From positions 124,001 through 188,000 of the forward strand of contig NZ_ATLO01000053.1 in assembly GCF_000416235.1 (NCBI RefSeq): a DNA stretch of 64,000 nt, written 5' to 3'. Made by a program: the position numbers and the translations under genes. The notes under the pieces are model-generated. The model was not told the origin of the DNA and ran no database searches. It worked only from the letters and a program-made list of their open reading frames with translations. Positions 10,101-18,656 of this stretch are shown piece by piece (positions within the stretch are counted from its first letter, which is position 1; each line of letters opens with the position of its first letter). This DNA comes from Pseudomonas sp. CFII64 (GTDB lineage: Bacteria > Pseudomonadota > Gammaproteobacteria > Pseudomonadales > Pseudomonadaceae).

Positions 10101-10693
10101 AGCACGACAGTGTGTGGCTGGGCGGGCGTCACGGCTTCTCGGCCCGTGACCAGATCAGCTGGCAAGTGGCGCAGAAATCCTTCTCCACCCGTGACGGCGA
10201 TTCGCTGGGCAACGGTCAGGCGCTGAAGCTGGAATACGGCCACCGCCTGCAATTCGAAGGCCCCAGCTGGACCTTGCGCAGTGGTGTCGATTATCAGCGC
10301 AACCAGCTCAACAACCGCGAGCTGGATGCCTTGTCCAGTCGCAACGGCGGCGCGGTGAAGAATCAGGACTCGCTCGATCCACGCACGGTATTTGCCAGCG
10401 ACTTGCTGCAAAGCCGTTACGGACAGCTGTATGTCGGCAGTTCATGGAGTCGCGGCATGCCCGGCGCCCTCAACAGCAGCGTGCCGCAGTACAGCTGGCT
10501 GGTGGACGTGGCGGCCGGCTGGCAATGGACCGATCAGACCTTCAACTACGGCATCAATACCGGGATCGGCTTTGAAGTGCTGGGCAATGATCAACTGGCC
10601 CTGACGGTCGGCTACCAATCTGCGCCACAAGGCGGCGACGGCAAGGCAGGCGGAACACTGGGTATGAGCTACGGCGTGCGTTTCGGACGCTGA
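7124..10693 (+). CDS. pelB: PelB outer-membrane export barrel with TPR scaffold
   Basis: The 1189-residue protein has the length of P. aeruginosa PelB. An N-terminal membrane segment (about residues 12-30) anchors it. A long run of TPR-like helices spans about 50-880. The last 300 or so residues alternate as a beta barrel, with an aromatic-rich C-terminal end (LGMSYGVRFGR) as in outer-membrane porins. In the Pel system PelB forms the export pore with PelC, and its TPRs bind and activate PelA. The ATG overlaps the pelA stop, so the two are probably translationally coupled. Confidence 0.95.
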   Translation: MRKDPAPSRLLNPWALAAVAIAVGGVLWATFQREEVFQPDGREPDAVSANYAELLLAAHPEDDRLRLQLVDLLIRLGDYPKARQHLDGWISPQPQIQAFYRLELDALVAVQSNDPVAQQGLLERLKNVDHSTLPLPQLQELARLALSLQAPAFAAGVFEDIARRDPEQRRASLMAAAQWYLAGEQPGRAADVYLQLKDDKNFVAERRKYAQLAFDALLAANRGEQAAQVLADELDRLKDPHSDAAWLEQGVTVAVQSKRFDLAQRILAQWRVLQPDNPQILVQDFNMRLAFDDLPGAWKSGQQLLEKNPQDPQLLEQMARLGEWRNEPQAALGYWIRLLNLREDPKTREHAWRLASQQADFARMIPLLAEIMTQRALTEVELDALLYGYQAQGNQAQAASWLTSYVSKYPKQRQAWTRLLQNLENSGQFAAKAQAYTELSKRFALTTPERVDWAGTYLKLADKQAAWNVLQVDNRAITYEPYWRTRAILAWDLKLDAELQVALEKLLALKGSLDFGEESQLITLYGLTDPQRALDLSVASWKRGHDPQRLVQALQQAQELQDWPQVAALLKDAEHYPAADNQAQVLAIRGTLATREGNHDEAQRLYLKGLALYPDDNLFRERLMWLYVDQGRTADLKPLLTTWRARARQDRTLWLPFASASQMLGRGSEALAWYRMYLKKSPDDWLVQAAYADALQSAGYLDMAQRLRFKLLRSPESEQVKPSAQHYAVWLRLMASSYSPRMAEQKALQWQDGSPAMLSLWFERLMARLDATNQSAQKDQWLDWAQAQGLRVDRYEHIQQALRSRNKAQVQTLLARSDLDPAQRTQALIRLGRLAQALDVSLSALGDEQPAIVREQLRRQAVAIQESTPQGAKLSWREQDFGGLEFNAARVQVAHNLGDQWYADVQLEQGTYDSDQLVSSRLGQERNAAVALKRRVENGSYTLSADTSQRKDEDRNGLAVARTWQLDERGALEAGVDWHRKSEDSGLMRAFGQHDSVWLGGRHGFSARDQISWQVAQKSFSTRDGDSLGNGQALKLEYGHRLQFEGPSWTLRSGVDYQRNQLNNRELDALSSRNGGAVKNQDSLDPRTVFASDLLQSRYGQLYVGSSWSRGMPGALNSSVPQYSWLVDVAAGWQWTDQTFNYGINTGIGFEVLGNDQLALTVGYQSAPQGGDGKAGGTLGMSYGVRFGR

Positions 10694-10720
10694 TTATCGA
10701 ATGTTTACAGGGGAATACCG

Positions 10721-11239
10721 ATGCACGTAATTCGTAACATGAGTCTGGCGTTGACGGTCCTGTTGGTCGCCGGCTGCGCAAGCTTCACCGGCGAGTCCGG
10801 GCCGAACCTGCCGCGCACCGCCAAGTGGGGCATTGTGCCGATGGTCAACTATTCGCAGACCCCGCAAGCGGGCGAGCGCAGCGAGCAGATCCTGCTCAGC
10901 GTGTTGAGCAGCCATGGCCTGCATCCACGGGTTTACCCGGTCAGCACTCAGGGCGAACAAGCGCTGATGGATGACAACGAGCGCCTGGCCGGAGCCCTGG
11001 ATTGGGCTCGCGCGCAGAAGCTCGATTACGTGGTGTCCGGCAGCGTTGAAGAGTGGCAGTACAAGAACGGCCTGGATGGCGAACCGGCCGTCGGCATCAG
11101 CCTGCGCGTGCTGCAAGCCAGCAACGGTCAGGTGCTGTGGAGCAAAAGCGGCGCACGTGCCGGCTGGTCTCGCGAAAGCCTGGCCGGTACCGCACAACAG
11201 GTGCTCGATAAACTTGTAGGCGCCCTCGGGTTCGAGTGA
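10721..11239 (+). CDS. pelC: PelC outer-membrane lipoprotein
   Basis: The 172-residue protein has a lipoprotein signal with lipobox VAGC (Cys about residue 20). PelC forms a dodecameric ring on the inner face of the outer membrane below the PelB barrel and funnels the polymer. The length equals that of P. aeruginosa PelC. Twenty-seven bases separate it from pelB, with an AGGGGA ribosome-binding site before the ATG. Confidence 0.95.
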   Translation: MHVIRNMSLALTVLLVAGCASFTGESGPNLPRTAKWGIVPMVNYSQTPQAGERSEQILLSVLSSHGLHPRVYPVSTQGEQALMDDNERLAGALDWARAQKLDYVVSGSVEEWQYKNGLDGEPAVGISLRVLQASNGQVLWSKSGARAGWSRESLAGTAQQVLDKLVGALGFE

Positions 11240-11243
11240 TTGC

Positions 11244-12608
11244 ATGAACTCTCCACACATGGATTACAACCTGGCGCCCAGTGCCAGCGGCCCGGTGTCC
11301 TGGCTCGAAACTCTGGTCGTGACCGGCGCTGCCGTCGGTCTGGGACTGTGGCTGACGCCGGATGATCCGCTGCAAATGCACGCAGGTTTCCCCTGGCCGG
11401 TGCTGGCGCCGCTGCTGCTCGGCGTGCGTTATGGCTTCGTGCGCGGCATGGTCAGTGCCGGCTTGCTGGTGTTGGCCTTGTTTGCGCTGCGCTACAGCGG
11501 CCATCCCGGCTACGCGCAGCTCGATCCGTCGTTCATTGTCGGCGTGCTGGTCTGCGGCATGCTGGTCGGCGAAGTGCGCGATCTCTGGGAGCGGCGTTTG
11601 CAGCGGTTGCAGATGGCCAACGATTATCGCCAGTACCGCCTCGATGATTTCACCCGCTCGCACCAGATCTTGCGCGTCTCCCACGACCTTTTAGAGCAGC
11701 GCGTGGCGGGCAGCGATCAGAGCTTGCGCAGTTCGTTGTTGGGCCTGCGTGACAAGCTGCGCATCACCTGCGATGAGCGTGATGCGCTGGGCGTTCTGGC
11801 CGAACCGATCATTGCCATGCTCGGCCAGTACGGTTCCTTGCGCGTCGCCGGGTTGTACCGCGTGGACGAACGTGAGCAGGTCGTGCCAGAAGCATTGGCG
11901 ACCATCGGCGTGATGGGCCCGCTGGACACCCGCGATGATTTGGTCAAGTTGTGCCTGGAGCGTGGCGAGCTGGTCAGCGTGCGCCAGGAACTGATCGATG
12001 CCGGGGACTCGGCGCAATTCTCCTCGCTGCAGGCCTGCATTCCCCTGATCAATGCCCAAGGCCAATTGCTGGCGGTTCTGGCCGTGCGGCAAATGCCGTT
12101 CTTTGCCTTTCAGGACCGGACATTGAGCCTGCTGGCGTTGCTCGCCGGGCACACCGCCGACCTGTTGCACCCTGATCGGCAGGTCTTGCAGTTGCCGGAC
12201 GCCGACGCCCAGCACTTCACCCTGCAACTCAAGCGCTCGCTGGCGGATGTCGAGCAACACGGTCTGCTGGCGGGTTTGTTCGCCTTTGAATTGACCCAGG
12301 CCAATGACGAGCTGTCGCGGCTGTTTGAACGCAGCCAACGCGGTCTGGATCTGCACTTGCCGGTGCGCAACAGCCGCGGCAATCAGCTGTTGCTGGTGCT
12401 CTTGCCGTTGACCAGCCCTGAAGGCACTCAAGGTTATCTGGCGCGCATCAACCTGTTGCTGCGCGAGCATTTTGGCAGCGAAAGCGATTTGACCAGCCTC
12501 GGCGTCCAGGTCCTGCCGTTCAACCTGGAACCGGGCTCTGATCGCAGCGACCTGCGCAATTTCCTATTCAACGAGTGTGGTCTGAATGATCAGCAAGTGG
12601 CTGTTTAG
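11244..12608 (+). CDS. pelD: PelD c-di-GMP receptor of the Pel synthase
   Basis: The 454-residue inner-membrane protein has four or so N-terminal membrane helices (about residues 20-110), a coiled stretch, a GAF domain (about 160-310) and a degenerate GGDEF domain (about 320-450). The inhibitory-site motif RGLD is kept at 366-369, and an arginine at about 401 matches the second c-di-GMP contact of P. aeruginosa PelD. Pel synthesis should therefore still be gated by c-di-GMP. The gene starts 5 bp after pelC and overlaps pelE by 23 bp. Confidence 0.95.
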   Translation: MNSPHMDYNLAPSASGPVSWLETLVVTGAAVGLGLWLTPDDPLQMHAGFPWPVLAPLLLGVRYGFVRGMVSAGLLVLALFALRYSGHPGYAQLDPSFIVGVLVCGMLVGEVRDLWERRLQRLQMANDYRQYRLDDFTRSHQILRVSHDLLEQRVAGSDQSLRSSLLGLRDKLRITCDERDALGVLAEPIIAMLGQYGSLRVAGLYRVDEREQVVPEALATIGVMGPLDTRDDLVKLCLERGELVSVRQELIDAGDSAQFSSLQACIPLINAQGQLLAVLAVRQMPFFAFQDRTLSLLALLAGHTADLLHPDRQVLQLPDADAQHFTLQLKRSLADVEQHGLLAGLFAFELTQANDELSRLFERSQRGLDLHLPVRNSRGNQLLLVLLPLTSPEGTQGYLARINLLLREHFGSESDLTSLGVQVLPFNLEPGSDRSDLRNFLFNECGLNDQQVAV

Positions 12609-13575
12609 CAGCGCCCTGGTATTGGAAGCGGGCGGTTGGACCGGCTTGTTGATCCCCGAGCCGATCGCCCATCCGTTGCTGGTGTTTGTGCCCAGTCACG
12701 CGCTGGCGTGCCTGTTGCTGTGTGCAGCGATCTGGCGCTCGCTGCCCAGTCGTTACCGCTATCCCTTGCCGTGGAGCCCGCTGTTTATCTTCAGCCTGGC
12801 GTTCTTCATTCCGGGGATGGGCATCGTGGGTGTCGTGGCGGCCATTTTCCCGGCGCTGTACCTGCCCCGCAAACGCGACAAGCAAGCCTGGCAATCGGTG
12901 GGCATTCCGGGTTTGCCCTTCCAGGCACAACAGCAACTGCATTCGCCGTTTTTTGCCGACGGTGGTTTGCAGGATGTATTGCGACATGCGCCCGATCCCG
13001 ACCAGCGTTTGACGGCCTTGTTGGCCTCGCGCCGGATTCCGGGCAAGGAAGCGGTGCCGATCCTCAAGCTGGCGCTGGCCGACCCGAGCGATGACGTACG
13101 GCTGTTGGCGTACTCGATGCTCGATAAGCAGGAAAGCGATATCAATCTGCGCATCCAGACCGCGCTGCGACAGCTGTCCGAGGGTTCCGCGCCAGCCGTA
13201 GGCGCGCTGCATGGCACGCTGGCGCGCTGGTATTGGGAGCTGGCTTATCTCGGGCTGGCTCAGGGCAGCGTGCTCGAACACGTTCTCAATCAGGCCCGCG
13301 AACATGCTGAAAAAGGCCTGCAGGCGGGCGAGGGCGGTGAGTTGTTTCTGCTGGCCGGGCGCATTGCCCTGGAACTGCGCGACATCGAGCGCGCCGAGGT
13401 GCTGCTCAAGCAGGCGCAGGAACACGGCATGGGCGCCGCGCAGATCGTGCCGTTCCGTGCCGAGCTGGCGTTCGAAGCCGGGCGTTATCACGACATCCCG
13501 AGCCTGCTGGCCAGCCTCCCCGAAGAAACCCGTCAGCGCCCGCCATTCGCCGCGCTGATAAGGAGCTGGAAATGA
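12586..13575 (+). CDS. pelE: PelE inner-membrane TPR protein
   Basis: The 329-residue protein has two or three N-terminal membrane segments (about residues 5-85), followed by helical TPR-like repeats such as LFLLAGRIALELRDIERAE. PelE is part of the inner-membrane PelDEFG synthase complex. The gene overlaps pelD upstream by 23 bp and pelF downstream by 4 bp (ATGA). Confidence 0.93.
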   Translation: MISKWLFSSALVLEAGGWTGLLIPEPIAHPLLVFVPSHALACLLLCAAIWRSLPSRYRYPLPWSPLFIFSLAFFIPGMGIVGVVAAIFPALYLPRKRDKQAWQSVGIPGLPFQAQQQLHSPFFADGGLQDVLRHAPDPDQRLTALLASRRIPGKEAVPILKLALADPSDDVRLLAYSMLDKQESDINLRIQTALRQLSEGSAPAVGALHGTLARWYWELAYLGLAQGSVLEHVLNQAREHAEKGLQAGEGGELFLLAGRIALELRDIERAEVLLKQAQEHGMGAAQIVPFRAELAFEAGRYHDIPSLLASLPEETRQRPPFAALIRSWK

Positions 13576-15086
13576 AGCCCGCGCCCACCACACCGACGGC
13601 CGATATCTGCCTGCTGCTCGAAGGCACCTGGCCGTATGTGCGCGGCGGTGTTTCCAGCTGGATTCACCAGATGATTCTCGGCCTGCCGGAGCTGACGTTC
13701 ACGGTCATGTTCATTGGCGGCCAGCGCCAGGCGTACTCGGGCCGGCGTTATGAAATCCCGCCGAATGTGCTGCACATCGAAGAAGTGTTCCTGGAAGACG
13801 CCACCCATTCGGTGGACATCCGCCGCGCGCCGCGCGAAGCTGACGAGCAGCAACTGCAGGACATGTACCGCCTGCTGCATCATCCGGACGCACCGTCCAC
13901 CGAACTGGGCGAGCGGGTGCTGGAATCCATCGCCCACGGCCATTTGACGCTTGATGACGTGCTGCGCAGTCGCAGCAGTTGGGCGGCATTGAGTGAAGGC
14001 TATCGCCAGCATTGCGCGGACCCATCCTTCATCAATTATTTCTGGACCCTGCGTTCGATGCAGTCGCCGTTGCTGATGCTCGCCGAAGCCTCGCAAAACA
14101 TGCCGCGCGCCCGTGTCCTGCACGCGATTTCCACCGGTTACGCCGGGCTGCTGGGCTGCATTCTCAAGCAGCGCTGGCAGTGTCCGTTTCTGCTCAGTGA
14201 GCACGGGATTTATACCAAGGAACGCAAGATCGACCTGGCGCAGGCCAGCTGGGTTGCCGAAAGCTCCGGTCACGCGCTGAACCGCAGCCTCGACGCCAGC
14301 TCCGGCTACATTCGCGCGCTGTGGGTGCGCTTTTTCGAGCGTTTGGGCCAGCTGACGTACAACAGCGCCGATCACATCATTGCCCTGTACGACGGCAACC
14401 GTCAGCGCCAGATCAAGGACGGCGCAGACCCGATCCGCACGCAAGTCATCCCCAACGGCATCGACCTGCCGCGCTGGAACTCGGTGCTGGAATCCCGGCC
14501 CGCGGGCATTGCGCCGGTGGTGGGCTTGATCGGGCGCGTGGTGCCGATCAAGGATATCAAGACCTTCCTGCGCGCCATGCGCGGCGTGATCAGCGCCATG
14601 CCGGAAGTCGAAGGCTGGATCGTCGGGCCCGAAGAAGAGGATATGGAATACGTCAGCGAATGCCGCAGCCTGATGGCCAGCCTTGGCCTGGAGGGCAAAG
14701 TGCATTTTCTGGGTTTCCAGAATATTCAGGACATCCTGCCGCAACTGGGCTTGATGGTGCTGACCTCGATCAGCGAAGCACAACCGCTGGTGATTCTCGA
14801 AGCCTGGGCCGCCGGTACGCCGGTGATCAGCACGGACGTCGGTTCTTGCCGGGAAATGATCGAAGGCGGCAGCACCGAAGACCGCGACCTCGGCCACGCC
14901 GGAAAAGTCGTCGCGATTGCCGACCCACAAGCGACCAGTACGGCGATCCTCGAATTATTGCGCAGCCCGCAACGCTGGCAGGCGGCTCAGGCCAGCGGCT
15001 TGCTGCGGGTCAATCATTACTATACCGAGGCCTTGATGTTGCAGCGTTATCGCGACCTGTATCACGCCGCCATGGAGAACAACTGA
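13572..15086 (+). CDS. pelF: PelF cytoplasmic glycosyltransferase, family GT4
   Basis: The 504-residue enzyme polymerises Pel from UDP-sugar. The N-terminal glycine-rich loop is EGTWPYVRGGVSSW (residues 17-30). The GT-B donor domain carries the EX7E motif as E402-AQPLVIL-E410, followed by AWAAGTPVISTDVG. The length matches P. aeruginosa PelF (507). It is embedded in the pel operon with a 4-bp overlap to pelE and one base before the pelG start. Confidence 0.95.
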   Translation: MKPAPTTPTADICLLLEGTWPYVRGGVSSWIHQMILGLPELTFTVMFIGGQRQAYSGRRYEIPPNVLHIEEVFLEDATHSVDIRRAPREADEQQLQDMYRLLHHPDAPSTELGERVLESIAHGHLTLDDVLRSRSSWAALSEGYRQHCADPSFINYFWTLRSMQSPLLMLAEASQNMPRARVLHAISTGYAGLLGCILKQRWQCPFLLSEHGIYTKERKIDLAQASWVAESSGHALNRSLDASSGYIRALWVRFFERLGQLTYNSADHIIALYDGNRQRQIKDGADPIRTQVIPNGIDLPRWNSVLESRPAGIAPVVGLIGRVVPIKDIKTFLRAMRGVISAMPEVEGWIVGPEEEDMEYVSECRSLMASLGLEGKVHFLGFQNIQDILPQLGLMVLTSISEAQPLVILEAWAAGTPVISTDVGSCREMIEGGSTEDRDLGHAGKVVAIADPQATSTAILELLRSPQRWQAAQASGLLRVNHYYTEALMLQRYRDLYHAAMENN

Positions 15087-15087
15087 C

Positions 15088-16458
15088 ATGGCCGGGATTG
15101 GCTTCGAACTGCGCAAGATCCTCTCGCGCGATTCCTACACCGCGACGCTGCGCGCTTACTTGTATGCTGGCCTGATCAGCTCGGGGCCGTGGGTGTTGTC
15201 GATCATCAGCGTGATGCTGGTGGGGGTCATCAGTGTCGGGATGCTGCTGCCCAATGCCCTGGTCGGCCAGTTTCTGGTGACAGTGACTTACCTGATGGCC
15301 AGCTCGTTGATTCTCACTGGCGGCGTACAGTTGTTGTTCACGCGCTTTGTGTCCGATCGTCTGTTCGAACGCAAATACGAGCAGATCCTGCCCAACCTGC
15401 TGGGCGTGCTGCTGTTGATCACGCTGGGTTCCGGCGTGCTGGGCGTCATCGTCTTGGGCGTGTTGTTCGATGAGCCGCTGATCTACCAAGTGCTGGTGCT
15501 GGCCAACTTCGTGGTGCTGTGCAATTTGTGGCTGGTGATCGTGTTCATTTCCGGGATGAAGGCCTACAACCGCATTTTGCTGGTCATGGCCGTGGGCTAT
15601 TCATTGATGGTGGCCAGTGCTTATGTCCTGAGCGTTCTGCAGATGCCGGGTTTGCTGCTCGCATTGTTGATCGGGCACAGCACGTTGCTGTTCGTATTCC
15701 TCTACGACGTGCTGCGCGAATACCGCGCAGAGCATTTGATTGCCTTCGATTTCCTCGACAACCGTCAGGTGTTTGTGAGCCTGCTGGCGACCGGGTTTTT
15801 CTACAATCTGGGCATCTGGATCGACAAGATTCTGTTCTGGTTCAATCCCGGAACCTCCAATCTGGTGGTCGGCCCGTTGCGTGCCTCGATCCTGTACGAC
15901 ATGCCGATTTTCCTCGCGTACCTGGCGATCATCCCCGGCATGGCGGTGTTTCTGGTACGCATCGAAACCGATTTCGCCCACTGGTATGAGCGCTTGTTCC
16001 GGGCGATTTGCGACGGCGAAACCCTGCAACACATCGGCCAGCTGAAAACCGAAATGACCCTGTCGATTCGTCAGGGTCTGCTGGAAATCTGCAAGGTTCA
16101 GGGCCTGACTGTGGTGCTGTTGTTCCTCTTCGCACCGCGCTTGCTGGAGTGGCTGGGGATCTCCAGTTATTACCTGCCGCTGTTTTACATCGACGTGATC
16201 GGCGTGAGCATTCAGGTGGTGTTCATGGCCTTGCTCAACGTGTTTTTCTACCTCGACAAACGCGCCATCGTCCTGCAATTGTGCGTGCTGTTCGCCGTGC
16301 TCAACGCCAGCCTGACCTTGCTCAGCCAACACCTAGGCCCGAGCTTCTTCGGCTACGGGTTCACCTTGTCATTGCTGGTGTGTGTACTGATTGCGCTGCA
16401 CCGCCTTGCCAAGGCACTGGATGATCTGGAGTACGACACGTTTATGCTGGCTCGGTAA
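15088..16458 (+). CDS. pelG: PelG inner-membrane exporter/flippase-like protein
   Basis: The 456-residue protein is nearly all hydrophobic, with about 12 membrane helices, as in the MOP/polysaccharide-transporter superfamily. PelG works with PelD, PelE and PelF to move the growing polymer across the inner membrane. The start MAGIGFELRKILSRDSY and the length are typical. Its 3' end overlaps the convergent kinase-like gene by 17 bp, which marks the end of the operon. Confidence 0.95.
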   Translation: MAGIGFELRKILSRDSYTATLRAYLYAGLISSGPWVLSIISVMLVGVISVGMLLPNALVGQFLVTVTYLMASSLILTGGVQLLFTRFVSDRLFERKYEQILPNLLGVLLLITLGSGVLGVIVLGVLFDEPLIYQVLVLANFVVLCNLWLVIVFISGMKAYNRILLVMAVGYSLMVASAYVLSVLQMPGLLLALLIGHSTLLFVFLYDVLREYRAEHLIAFDFLDNRQVFVSLLATGFFYNLGIWIDKILFWFNPGTSNLVVGPLRASILYDMPIFLAYLAIIPGMAVFLVRIETDFAHWYERLFRAICDGETLQHIGQLKTEMTLSIRQGLLEICKVQGLTVVLLFLFAPRLLEWLGISSYYLPLFYIDVIGVSIQVVFMALLNVFFYLDKRAIVLQLCVLFAVLNASLTLLSQHLGPSFFGYGFTLSLLVCVLIALHRLAKALDDLEYDTFMLAR

Positions 16459-17101
16459 CGGCGCGGGTAGTCTGGAATGTCAGAAGACTCCCGACTACCT
16501 CGTCAGCGCGCTTGACGCTGGTATGAATCCTGGTTGCCGCCTGGGTGGACTCTGCGCCGATATCCTTGCGGAATAACAGGAAGTCGGCGCTGAGCAATAT
16601 CGCCCCCAGGTGTGTGCGCAAGTCATGTCCAAGGTTGCCAAGAAAATCGGCGTGGGCTTGCTCGGCGGCGTGGGAATAACACGCGATGGATTGGGCAACG
16701 GCTTGATCCACGGATTCGTTGAAACGCAGCATGTCCTGGACTTCGAAATCGGTTCCCGACTTGATCCGTTGCAACCATTTCATCAATACACTCATGCGCA
16801 ACACACGGTATTGCGCAACGATCTGGTCGATGCTTGAACCGGTCATCAGCGGAGTAATAGAGTAAATGTCGGCGGTTATTTCATCGTGTTGTTCAAGCGC
16901 GGTTTCATGCGACTTGCTGATGTGCCCATCGTGGGTTTGAGCAGTGATTAAATTACGGGCGACCACCCTGAGCAGTTTTTCCGCCTGGGCGCGTAATTCG
17001 AGTGAATCCAGACCCTTGTTGCGGGCCATTGTCGTTGCAAAGTCTTCCCACTGCTCAAAGATGGGTTCGAGATTTTCTAAAATGAAATCGCCTAACCGCA
17101 T
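16442..17101 (-). CDS. Kinase-like protein: RsbRD-type N-terminus plus H-box, no ATPase domain
   Basis: The 219-residue protein begins with an all-helical RsbRD_N-like sensor domain (about residues 1-140). A HisKA dimerisation helix follows, with the phosphoacceptor motif NLGHDLRTHLGAI (H159). A full histidine kinase would next have a HATPase_c domain of about 110 residues. Here the frame ends at residue 219, inside the pelG 3' end. It can therefore accept or hold a phosphoryl group at best, or it is a remnant. It is divergent from a FixJ-type response regulator 325 bp away. Confidence 0.75.
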   Translation of the reverse strand: MRLGDFILENLEPIFEQWEDFATTMARNKGLDSLELRAQAEKLLRVVARNLITAQTHDGHISKSHETALEQHDEITADIYSITPLMTGSSIDQIVAQYRVLRMSVLMKWLQRIKSGTDFEVQDMLRFNESVDQAVAQSIACYSHAAEQAHADFLGNLGHDLRTHLGAILLSADFLLFRKDIGAESTQAATRIHTSVKRADEVVGSLLTFQTTRAVTEPA

Positions 17102-17426
17102 ATTGATTTCCTACTCGTCATGCTGCGCTCAACGCTGATTGAGAGAGTCAGTCAACGCGTGCTAGCCGAGCGTGGTGAAAAACCGAACGATCATGGCTGA
17201 TAGATAGGCTCGCTAACGATCAGAAAGTTGCATGGTGGTCGTCGGACTGCGTCATGTTGTTATGGGGTTTTTGCGTCAGCGCCAGCAAATGACCGGTATT
17301 AACTGGCCAGACGCTTGAATCAGCGTTTATGTTTGGGTCAAAAGCCCTGCTTGGGTTTATATTCGCCCCACCAAGACACGAGCGGACGTGGGTCCGATCC
17401 GAGCTTGGCTTTCCTGGGCCGTGGAC
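17102..17426. other. Divergent promoter region of the kinase-like gene and response regulator
   Basis: The 325-bp gap separates two divergent genes and must hold both promoters. No small gene, hairpin terminator or clear operator stood out on either strand. Confidence 0.5.
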
Positions 17427-18071
17427 ATGACCATTCAAAACACTTTCAATGATGCCAACGCCCCGGTGACTGTCCATGTCGTCGATGATGATCGCAATAC
17501 ACGGGATGCTCTCTACCAACTGCTGACGTTTGCCGGCTATCCGGTACAGCTGCATGCCAGCGGCGCCGCGTTTCTGGATGCTTACGACGGGCTTCCTGGC
17601 TGCATGATTCTTGATCTAGCGATGCCTGAAATGCGAGGCGAGGCGTTGTTGGATGAGATCATGCGCCTCAAATTCAATGTGGTTGTCATCATCATGACCG
17701 GGCATGCAACGGTTGAAGCTGCCATTCAGATCACCCGTGCCGGGGCGATTGGTTTTTTGCAAAAACCGTTCAGCAACGATCAATTGTTGCAAAAGCTCGA
17801 GAAAATTTCCCATCAGGCCAAGTCCGTTTTTGCCCGTCGCGCCCTCGCTGACGATTACCGCCAGCGGCTCGACAACCTGACGGCTCGAGAACGAGAAGTT
17901 ATGGATTTGATGCTGGCGGATATGACCAGCCAGGAAATCGCCACGCAGTTGGGTAATAGCAAGAAAACCGTGGATATCCATCGGACCCGGGTCATGCAGA
18001 AAATGGGCGCGAGCACTATTACTGAGTTGATCATGGGCTGGACCCTGCTTTTCTGTATTCCCATGTCATGA
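17427..18071 (+). CDS. FixJ-type response regulator with LuxR DNA-binding domain
   Basis: The 214-residue regulator has an N-terminal receiver with acidic pocket VVDDD (20-22), phosphoacceptor D63 in ILDLAMPEM, T91 in IMTGHA and K113 in LQKPF. The C-terminal LuxR helix-turn-helix is LTAREREVMDLMLADMTSQ followed by IATQLGNSKKTVDIH. The ATG at 17427 is chosen because an upstream in-frame ATG adds 13 non-conserved residues. The neighbouring kinase-like protein lacks an ATPase domain, so the source of phosphate is unclear. Confidence 0.9.
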   Translation: MTIQNTFNDANAPVTVHVVDDDRNTRDALYQLLTFAGYPVQLHASGAAFLDAYDGLPGCMILDLAMPEMRGEALLDEIMRLKFNVVVIIMTGHATVEAAIQITRAGAIGFLQKPFSNDQLLQKLEKISHQAKSVFARRALADDYRQRLDNLTAREREVMDLMLADMTSQEIATQLGNSKKTVDIHRTRVMQKMGASTITELIMGWTLLFCIPMS

Positions 18072-18099
18072 GCGTAACGAGCGAATCCTGAATACGCAG

Positions 18100-18127
18100 A
18101 CCGCGGTTAATCGCGGTGTTATTTTCC
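18100..18127 (+). terminator. Intrinsic terminator after the response regulator
   Basis: The stem ACCGCG-GTTAAT-CGCGGT is followed by GTTATTTTCC, 29 bp past the response-regulator stop. Stem, loop and T-rich tail fit a Rho-independent terminator of moderate strength. Confidence 0.6.
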
Positions 18128-18612
18128 GAATAGGTACTTATACCTATAGTGGCATTTTGTCTCTTGCCAAAATAAACAGTGGCCATAAACTGTGGTGATT
18201 AAGCTGCTATTTATCCACTTTGTGAACGCGTTTTGTTGGCAAGACACGTTTGGATTTATTCGGCCGCCACCCGCAAGGGTGCTGATTGCAGCCCTAATGT
18301 GTCTCTTGGCCGATGAGTGAGCACACACCGTAAAACACTGAATCAGTCATCCGTCCTGTAGCCGGATCTTTGTCTGTGGTGAGTTCACTGCAAGCAACGT
18401 TCATGGCTTTCAGGCGAAAGTTCGTGTGAGTTTTTGCAAACAGAACAGTAAAAATGGATGTCTGCACACCTGGAAGTGCCGAAGGCGCACCGATTGTTAT
18501 AACAGTCGGGATGTTGCTCTGCGGGCCATGCATTGACTGTCATTTACCGTATGCACTTCTTCATGAAGTTTATTTAGAAAGCATCGAGCCTGTGGAGTCG
18601 CAGGACTCTTGT

Positions 18613-18644
18613 ATTAGGTAGAAATACCATTAGGTAGAAATACC
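18613..18644 (+). repeat. Tandem 16-bp repeat in the tpsB leader
   Basis: ATTAGGTAGAAATACC occurs twice head to tail, ending just before the GAGAGG ribosome-binding site of tpsB. Each unit contains GGTA-GAAA-TACC, a 4-bp stem with a GAAA tetraloop, so the mRNA could form two small hairpins beside the Shine-Dalgarno sequence. Confidence 0.7.
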
Positions 18645-18656
18645 GAGAGGATTATT

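Larger units (their letters stand above)
18072..18656. other. Intergenic region upstream of the TPS genes
   Basis: No gene is supported in this 585-bp stretch. It contains an intrinsic terminator at 18100-18127, a perfect 7-bp inverted repeat ATAGGTA-CTTA-TACCTAT at 18130-18147 and a tandem 16-bp repeat just before the tpsB start. It probably carries the tpsB promoter. Confidence 0.55.

Noticed and set aside
13533..14930. Minus-strand open frame opposite pelF
   Set aside because: PelF has full-length GT4 motifs on the plus strand; the antisense frame has low-complexity composition typical of shadows.
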